Of a DNA stretch of 64,000 bases, positions 55,759 through 64,000 are shown in pieces. The DNA comes from Hexactinellida sp. DTS-2022 (taxonomy: Eukaryota; Porifera; Hexactinellida): assembly GCA_028753945.1 (NCBI GenBank), contig JAPNXP010000013.1:3596001-3660000 (forward strand). The letters run 5' to 3'. The notes under the pieces were generated by a model. It worked only from the letters and a program-made list of their open reading frames with translations, did no database searches and was not told where the DNA came from. Made by a program: the position numbers and the translations under genes. The stretch's first letter is position 1. Every line of letters starts with the position of its first letter.

Positions 55759-58309
55759 CATAGCCTACTCTATATATGGCCTGACAGTAGATATACCAGG
55801 GATGCACAAGAAGATGGGAAATTTTAATTTTTTAATGTTTTCTATATTGAACTACTAAGTTCTTTATACGTCTCTTGGTCGTAAACATAACTCAGCCGTG
55901 CTAGCCCGTAATTAATATTAACTATAATGAGAACGGTGATTGGATTTTCATAATTTAATAGTAATAATAGACACAAACAGTACAATTTCTAATATTAATA
56001 AACAGTGAATACTACACAATTATTTGCTTTCTTTCCTCTCTCCTCTTTCTCTCTCTGGCTCTAGCAGTGACACACGACACACTTAACTACATAATAGAAA
56101 TAAGAATAAACAGAGTAATACAAATCATGGTAAATACAAATAAGTAGACACATAATTAAGAGAATTTCTTTAATTTACGCTTTTGAAAGGAACCAGCGAG
56201 TTATAATTATTAACTTTGTTTGCAAGAAAGCAATTCGCTGCGGTAGACTAGCTTCGATAAGATGTTCCAACTAAACACACCGCTAATACAAGTAGATTTC
56301 CAAATAACAAAGTTCAACTATTTTTCTAGAAGGTCCACTTACAAGTTTCGTCAACAGCTCTTAATTGTTTTCGATGGCACTAAAGGTCTTCCATAAAACA
56401 AGAATGGATTTCAAAACTGGCTCAGATGGATATTTAAGTCCACCACGGTCCGTTAGCTGCAGAAGTTTATACTGAGAGTCCAAGTTTAAATCAAGGAGAA
56501 AGTATTTATCAAGTGTTAGCATATGTATAGACATGACACGGTTTTGTTTGTTTCAGGTACTGATGGACAGTATAGCCTGCAATAAAGGCTAATGATTGAA
56601 GCAACTATGAATCACAATCAATTGTTGATAGGTCATGAATCTCATCAGGAAATGGCTCCAAATTGAATTCACCATCAGTAGTGGAATACGGACAAGAAAA
56701 TGACTTGACAAATGACTGAATAGATTGAAAAGAAGTGTCTTGTTGGTCAGTAAATATGTTTACAATGCTAGAAAGTTCAAGTGGATGCACGGTTCAAGGA
56801 TTTGAAGATAGATGTGATAATTAGAACCCGACATCATACGGTATAGACCGAAATGGTGTCCAAGGGATCCGTCTGTAGAAAGGAGGACAACACATATGTA
56901 AAGCCAAAAGATTGAGTCAAATGGTTGGTAATTTGTGGTAAGGCAATACAAGCATGTCTAAAACTGGTGATGTTTGTTTACTCAGTTTGCCAATTTTTTC
57001 TAGTAAAGTTTGCCAAGCATCTTACCAAAAACTACACAAGTCAAAAGTAGAAATCGCTGTCATTAAAAGTCACGTCCGAGAAATTATCGTTCAAACGTAT
57101 TCCTTTAAATGGTGTGTTAACGTTGAATAATTTCCAAACAGTAAGAAGGGTATCAACAAACTCCGGAGTATTCTTTCTATATTCTGGATAGTTAGCGCAG
57201 ATATTGTTAATTCGTTAACGACTTTCAAAACCAGTTTGACAGCTAGACGGAAAACATGACTCCATAGTCAAATGAGGAGCTAACTTGGCTAAACTTATTC
57301 TTTCTGATTTATATAATTGACGTACATCTTCAAAGCATACACAACCGAACTTAGGGGATAATCACAATAACTATAGAGTTGTATTTTAAAGCAAGTTCCT
57401 GCAAAACAGATTCAATTTCTCGGATGTCACTAATTGCAGCAATGGGAACGGATATACTTTGTCCATTAAATTCGGCTGAGGTGGATAGATAAACATTGAT
57501 TTCAAGGTACAAATCTACTGAGAAAATTTTTCAGCCATTTTAGCGAGAACAAACGTTATGTTACTCTCATTACGGAATCACACCAATCAACTATTAGGTA
57601 AATAAATCAAGGTTTTAACTTATCTTTAAAGTCCTGTAGAGTTGACTACAAACTTCCCTTCTCTTTCTCTTGACTCTCGGATCTCAAGCGGAGTTGTAGT
57701 GTTTGGTTCATCAAGGCTTCATCTTTTGCATCGTATGACATGCGATTCCGTTTGTTAGGTTTAGGATGAGTAATACGCTGGGCAGCCGGGAGTAAACTTT
57801 GTACAGCGCCCGCGGTACTTCAGTAAAAGTACCATCTCCTTTTGGGACTTTGAAAGTGTAGTCTAAGTCTTCTTTCTGAAAATGGTTGTTACATACATGA
57901 TTACATAGACCACCTTCAGGTCACCAAAATCCTCGCGACGAAGAGCATGTCCTGATGTCCAGGCATGATTCAGGGTTGGTGGATTTTGAGGCATCTTGAA
58001 CACAGGATCATGGTAATGGGGGGCTCTTGCAACCGGGAACAGAACACGAGTTAGGCATGAATTGAAGCTAATATGAATAAAATACCAGAGCGAAATGAAA
58101 AGGATGAGATTGTACGTCAATAGAAGAGTTTGGAATAAAATCTGATCAATAGTTGTATATATTTCAAGAATATTTCTAATTAATGTGGTTGATTATTATT
58201 ATTATTTTTGAAAATAAATATTGTGGTTGGATAAATATTACCATCTTCTCCTTCATCCTTGGTCCATATTTTATAGGTTACTGTCAGGCCATATATAGAG
58301 TAGGCTATG
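55759..58309. mobile_element. P-superfamily-like transposon, 2.55 kb, degenerate
   Basis: Perfect 31 bp inverted ends beginning CATAGCCTACTCTATATATG. ATTTAAC is duplicated at 55752-55758 and 58310-58316, and removal restores the A body ATTGATTTAACTTGTTAAAT. It carries a broken THAP/P-type transposase on the minus strand. A CT-rich tract lies at 56030-56070. Confidence 0.88.
56590..58060 (-). pseudogene. P-element/THAP9-like transposase, broken
   Basis: On the minus strand, reading across frames: VFKMPQNPPTLNHAW then a VCNNHF motif fit the second half of a THAP zinc finger (about 57850-58010). SAEFNGQSISVPIAAISDIR lies near 57400-57485. KLAPHLTMESCFP near 57240-57300 and NTPEFVDTLLTVWKLFN near 57130-57180 match conserved blocks of P/THAP9 transposases (KLxPKLT...; the xTAEFxxxxDxL region). 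Frameshifts and stops separate every block, so no full protein is made. Open pieces at 56605-56790 probably belong to its C-terminal part. Confidence 0.75.
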
Positions 58310-59236
58310 ATTTAACTTGTTAAATCCTACTCTAGTGATTCAACTTGCGAGAATTATATTGATTTAACTTATAAATTCCAGCTGGCTTCTATTTAATTCT
58401 AGCATTACTATACAATGGATTAAATTAAATTAATTTATATAAGGAATTTGTTGACTTTACTCAACTCACCGTGGATAACATTGCTAAAATAAATAACTAA
58501 TAATTTAATTTATTATCAATAAGTAATGAATGGCATTAAACTAAAGATGGTTTATGATAGAACCGTTAACATTTTACATTCCACAACAACGACAGATAAA
58601 GTGATTATATTTATTTCGCGAGAATATTCTTGCACAATTAATGTACTGACGAAATTTATTATAATTAATTCCTTTTGTATTTAACTTATAGACGGTTCCA
58701 ATTGGATTATTGGGGTTATCGAGTGCGCTGAATTCAAATATGATAGTGAAATTCGATTTAAATTAATAATAAGTGCAAATAATTGAACTTAATTTATTTT
58801 GCTGTACATAATAATGGTGTTAAATTATTAATTTATTAATTAAATATTTATACTAATTAGCTAAATTTCATTAATCTCAGAGATGATACAAGATAGAAAC
58901 AAACTTTCAATTTATCAATTGGTCCTTATGCCACGTACCACCTATACAAGTGAGTCTTGACACCTTGAGGTGATGATGACATCGTTAAAAAAATGTGTTT
59001 TTACAATTTTGTTAATTCGATATTAAAAATGGGTTAGTTCATGTTGGGTGATGACCCAACACTCACATAAAAAATGCTGAGTCATCAGTTGTTATATTCT
59101 ACTCAAACTGGAATATCGCTAAAAGGAAGTGAACTAAAACGAAACTTCCACCACTCTAAGGGTCGATGCCTTCTGTAACACCTTTTTGAAATGATTTAAC
59201 ACCTTTATAGTGATGATGACTTGGCGGAAAAAAAAT

Positions 59237-59349
59237 CCAAAATTGCATCCTGTGCCGACAGCATGTTCCATTGGAGGCACTATCAATAAACCACCAACAA
59301 AATATAGTGCCACCCAAGGAACATGCGTCGGCACAGGATGCAATTTTGG
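59237..59349 (+). repeat. Hairpin 25
   Basis: Paired change GCATCC/GGATGC in both arms; CCATTGG in the left and CCCAAGG in the right mid-stem. Confidence 0.85.
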
Positions 59350-60681
59350 ATTTTTTTTATTATTATTATTATTATTTTTTCTCCGTAGACGGTGCCCTGG
59401 CCTGAGCTTTATAGTTGATGGGCTGAAACTTGGCATGTAGGTGCGTATGGACCGTCTAATTTGCACCTGGGGTTACGATTTTTGATTAACGAATTTTTGA
59501 CACATCTTTAACACCTTTCAAAATTTGTCTGGTCCATAACTCAAAATATGTTTTACTAAACCCCCAAATTTTATTTCATATTTGGATTCGCCATAAAATT
59601 CTGCGTCTGATGGGAGAATATATTTTCCAATAAAGGGGTCAATTTCTGCCATAAATGGGGGTTGAAATTTCTTTGTTTACTCACACTTCAATTTCAGTAA
59701 AAGTGTTAAATCTAATTCTATTGTTTCAACTTGTAATAATTATATTGATTTAACTTGTTAAATCTTACTCTATTGTTTCAACTTGAGATAAATATATTGA
59801 TTCAACTTATAAATTCCAGCTGGCTTCTATTTAATTGTAGTATTACTATACAATGGATTAAATAAAATATAATGATATAAGGAATTTGTTGACTAAACTC
59901 AAATCACCGTGGATAACATTGCTAAAATAAATAACTAATTATTTAATTTATTATCAATAAGTAATGAATGAATGGCATTAAACTAAAGATGGTTATGATA
60001 GAACCGTTAAGATTTTACATACCACAACAACGACAGATTATGTGATTATATTTACTTCTGCGTTAATATTATTGCACTGTTAATATACTGACGTAATTAA
60101 TTATAATTAATTCAGTCAGTATATGACTTATATAGATGCTTCCAATTTGTTTATTAGGGGTTATCAAGTGTGCGGAATTGAAATTTGATGGACAAATTAA
60201 TTAATTTATTATTTATGACAAAATAATTAAACTTAATAAATATAAGTTGACATTGAAATTGGTGTTAAATTATAAATAATATTATTAATTATATATACTA
60301 ATTAATTAAATATCATAAATCTCAGAGATCATAGAAGATAGAAACAAACTTTCAATTTATCAATTGGTCCTTATGGCACGTGCCACCTATACAAGTGGGT
60401 CTTGACACCTTGAGGTGATGATGACATCGTTAAAAAAATGTGTTTTTACAATTTTGTTAATTCGATATTAAAAATGGGTTAGTTCATGTTGGGTGATGAC
60501 CCAACACTCACATAAAAAATGCTGAGTCATCAGTTGTTATATTCTACTCAAACTTGAATATCGCTAAAAGGAAGTGAACTAAAACGAAACTTCCACCACT
60601 CTAAGGGTCGATGCCTTCTGTAACACCTTTTTGAAATGATTTAACACCTTTATAGTGATGATGACTTGGCGAAAAAAAAAT

Positions 60682-60794
60682 CCAAAATTGCATCCTGTGC
60701 CGACAGCATGTTCCATTGGAGGCACTATCAATAAACCACCAACAAAATATAGTGCCACCCAAGGAACATGCGTCGGCACAGGATGCAATTTTGG
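60682..60794 (+). repeat. Hairpin 26
   Basis: Same paired GCATCC/GGATGC form as the copy 1445 bp upstream; here a minisatellite has been added after it. Confidence 0.85.
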
Positions 60795-60808
60795 ATTTTA
60801 TTATTATT

Positions 60809-60935
60809 TTTACTGTGCCGACTATACTATAGTATAGTGGCCCAGTTCTAATCTCACTGCCTTTATTTTATTTTATTACTGTGCCGACTATACTATAGTA
60901 TAGTGGCCCAGTATTGGAATCACTGCCTTTATTTT
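60809..60935 (+). repeat. Palindromic minisatellite, 2 copies
   Basis: Units near 60809 and 60876. The twin unit at 59349 has none, so copy number changed after the duplication. Confidence 0.9.
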
Positions 60936-61675
60936 TATTATTATTTTTATTTTTTCTCCGTAGACGGTGCCCTGGCCTGAGCTTTATAGTTGATGGGCTG
61001 AAACTTGGCATGTAGGTGCGTATGGACCGTCTAATTTGCACCTGGGGTTACGATTTTTTATTAACAAATTTTTGACACATCTTTAACACCTTTCAAAATT
61101 TGTCTGGTCCATAGCTAGAAAAATGTTTTACTAAACCCCCAAATTTTATTTCATATTTGGATTCGCCATAAAATTCTGCGTCTGATGGGAGAAGAAAATT
61201 AGTTAAAATTGGTTTAATTTCTGCCATAAATGGGGGTTGAAATTCCTTTGTTTACTCAACACTTCTATTTCAATAAAACTGTGAAATCTAATTCCATTGT
61301 TTCAACTTGTAATAATTATATTGATTTAACTTGTTAAAGCTTTCACTATTGTTTCAACTTGCGATAATTAAATTGATTCAACTTATAAATTCCAGCTGGC
61401 TTCTATTTAATTCTAGTATTACTATACAATGGATTAAATAAAATATAATAATATAAGGAATTTGTTGACTAAACTCAAATCACCGTGGATAACATTGCTA
61501 AAATAACTAACTAATAATATAATTTATTATCAATACATAATGAATGAATGGCATTAAACTCTAGATGGTTTATGATAGAAACAAACTTCAAATTTATCTA
61601 CTGTTCCTTGTGACTCGGACCAAATAACAAATGCTTCTTCACACCTTGGGCGTTGATGACTTGGCGAAAAAAAAT

Positions 61676-61788
61676 CCAAAATTGCAGCCTGCGCCGACAG
61701 CATGTTCCTTTGGAGGCACTATCAATAAACCATCAACAAAATATAGTGCCACGAAAGGAATATGCGTCGGCACAGCTGCAATTTTGGA
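61676..61788 (+). repeat. Hairpin 27
   Basis: Left long form GCAGCCTGCGCC, right short form GGCACAGCTGC: unpaired indel. Confidence 0.82.
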
Positions 61789-63249
61789 TTTTTTTTTTCT
61801 CCGTAGACGGTACCCTGGCCAGAGCTCTATAGTTGATGGGCTGAAACTTGGCATGTAGGTGCGGTAGGACCGTCTAATTTGCACCTGGGGTTACGATTTT
61901 TTATTAAGAAATTTTTGACACATCTTTAACACCTTTCAGATTTTGTCTGGTCCATAACTCAAAATATGTTTTACTAAACCCGAAAATTTTATTTCATATT
62001 TGGATTCCCCATAAAATTCTGCGTCTGATGGGAGAAGAAAACCTTCAAAAAAGGTTTTATTCCTGCCATTAATGGGGGTTGAAATTTCTTTGTTTACTCA
62101 CACTTCAGTTTCAATAAAACTGTTAAATCTAATTCCATTGTTTCAACTTGCGATTATTATATTGATTTAACTTGTTAAATTCTACTCTAGTGATTCAACT
62201 TGTAATAATTATATTGATTCATCTTATAAATTACAGCTGGCTTCTATTTAATTGTAGTATTACTATACAATGGATTAAATTAAATAATATAATATAAGGA
62301 ATTTGTTGACTCAACTCAACCAACCGTGGATAACATTGCTAAAATAAATAACGAATAATATAATTTAATAGCAATACACAATGAATGCAGCTGGCTTCTA
62401 TTTAATTGTAGCATTACTATACAATGGATTAAATTAAATTAATTTATATAAGGAATTTGTTGACTTTACTCAACACACCGTGGATAACATTGCTAAAATA
62501 TATAACTAATAATATAATTTATTATCAATACATAATGAATGAATGGCATTAAACTAAAGATGGTTTATGATAGAACCGTTAAGATTTTACATTCCACAAC
62601 AACGACAGATTAAGTGATTATATTTATTTCAGCGAGAATATTCTTGCACAATTAATGTACTGACATATTTAATTCTAATTAATTCGCTCTCTGTTTACCG
62701 TATAGAGATGGTTCCAAATAGATTATTGGGGTTATCGAGTGCGTGGAATTCAAATATTATAGTGAAATTCAATTTAAATAAATAATAATTGCAAATAATT
62801 GAACTTAATTTATTTTGCTGTATATAATAATGGTGTTAAATAATAAATAAATAAATTAAATATTTATACTAATTAGATAAATTTCATTAATCTCAGAGAT
62901 GATACAAGATAGAAACAAACTTTCAATTTATCAATTGGTCCTTATGCCAGGTACCACCTATACAAGTGGGTCTTGACACCTTGAGGTGATTATGACATCG
63001 TCAAAAAAATGTATTTTACAATTTTGTGAATTAAATAATTCGGATGGGTTGGTAGGAGTTGGGTGAATACCCAAACTGCACCTAAAAAATGCTGACTCAG
63101 CACATATTATATTCTACTGAAACTTGAATATCTCTCAAATGAAGTGAGCTAAAACGAAACTTCCAACTCACTAAGGGTCGTTGCCTTTTGAATCACTATT
63201 CTGAAATAGTTCAACACCTCATAGTGATGATGACATTGCGAAAAAAAAT

Positions 63250-63361
63250 CCAAAATTGCAGCCTGTGCCGACAGCATGTTCCATTGGAGGCACTATCAAT
63301 AGACCACCACCAAAATATAGTGCCACCAAAGGAACATGCTTCGGCACAGCTGCAATTTTGG
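63250..63361 (+). repeat. Hairpin 28
   Basis: Left long form, right short form, as at 61676; the right arm has CTTCGGCAC. Confidence 0.82.
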
Positions 63362-63366
63362 ATTTT

Positions 63367-63620
63367 TATTACTGTGCCGACTATACTATAGTATAGTGGC
63401 CCAGTATTGGAATCACTGCCTTTATTATTACTGTGCCGACTATACTATAGTATAGTGGCCCAGTGTTAGAATCACTGCCTTTATTATTATTTTTACTGTG
63501 CCGACTATACTATAGTATAGTGGCCCAGTATTGGAATCACTGCCTTTATTTATATTATTATTATTACTGTGCCGACTATACTATAGTATAGTGGCCCAGT
63601 ATTGGAATCACTGCCTTTAT
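63367..63620 (+). repeat. Palindromic minisatellite, 4 copies
   Basis: Units near 63368, 63427, 63493 and 63566; three of the four carry the ATTGGAATCACTGCC tail. Confidence 0.9.
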
Positions 63621-64000
63621 TATTTTTATTATTATTTTTTTTTTCTCCGTAGACGGTGCCCTGGCCAGAGCTTTATAGTTGATGGGCTAAAACTTGGCAT
63701 GTAGGTGCGGTTGGACCGTGTAATTTGCACCTGGGGTTACGATTTTTGATTAACAAATTTTGGACACATCTTTAACACCTTTCAAAATTTGTCTGGTCCA
63801 TAACTCAAAATATGTTTTACTAACCCCGCAAATTTTATTTCACATTTGGATTCACCATAAAATTCTGCGTCTTATGGGAGAAGAAACTTTTCAATAAAGG
63901 GGTCAATTTCTGCCAATAAATGGGGGTTGAAATTTCTTTGTTTACTCACACTTCAATTTCAATAAAACTGTGAAATCTAATTCCATTGTTTCAACTTGTA

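Larger units (their letters stand above)
58317..64000 (+). repeat. Macro-unit array 5 (hairpins 25-28), to the window edge
   Basis: Continues the A body split by the P-like element. The two B-type 3' modules with hairpins at 59237 and 60682 are almost identical for over 350 bp, indicating recent duplication. At about 62385 a unit restarts in mid-body (GAATGCAGCTGGCTTCTATT), an internal tandem duplication of ~140 bp. The array runs off the right edge. Confidence 0.88.

Overview
This is an AT-rich eukaryotic window, most likely from an invertebrate animal. Evidence for this is GT-AG introns, a CWC27-type cyclophilin exon with a good donor site, an integrase–OTU gene of the Ginger1/KRBA2 kind, FLYWCH/MULE and P-type transposase relics, hAT and Tigger-like MITEs, and Helitron ends. 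The repertoire would suit a sponge or cnidarian, but nothing here fixes the species. Host coding content is very low and almost everything else is layered repeats.

Layout. 1-193: C-terminal piece of a Cys-rich protein. About 1180-6570, 13560-24990 (with interruptions), 34870-36095 (inverted) and 41240-64000: arrays of 1.0-1.3 kb macro-units. Each unit carries a ~112 bp imperfect hairpin, an (ATT)n tract, often a 55-60 bp palindromic minisatellite, and an A-, B- or C-type body. 6570-7341: a 46 bp tandem repeat split by a GC-rich hAT MITE. 8945-13259 (minus): a six-exon intact reading frame for an integrase fused to an OTU protease, the only apparently complete gene. 25.2-34.9 kb: mostly MITEs, plus the CWC27 exon at 27282-27677. 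36.1-39.4 kb: a 31 bp minisatellite split by a ~2.95 kb long-TIR element. 39.5-41.1 kb: broken MULE transposase with a RING tail. 55.8-58.3 kb: broken P-type element inserted in a macro-unit.

Many insertions can be dated relative to each other because the flanking repeat gives the empty site. I read 8 bp target duplications for eight hAT-like elements (one of them with a mismatch), TA for six Tigger/pogo-like ones, 7 bp for two P-like elements and one MULE, and 9 bp for one further MITE. The least explained component is the hairpin/minisatellite macro-unit itself: 28 copies, a conserved asymmetric hairpin with many paired changes in both arms, and a minisatellite that always sits at the same place and shares a 10-base word with the hairpin arm.

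All calls come from reading the sequence; no database search was run.
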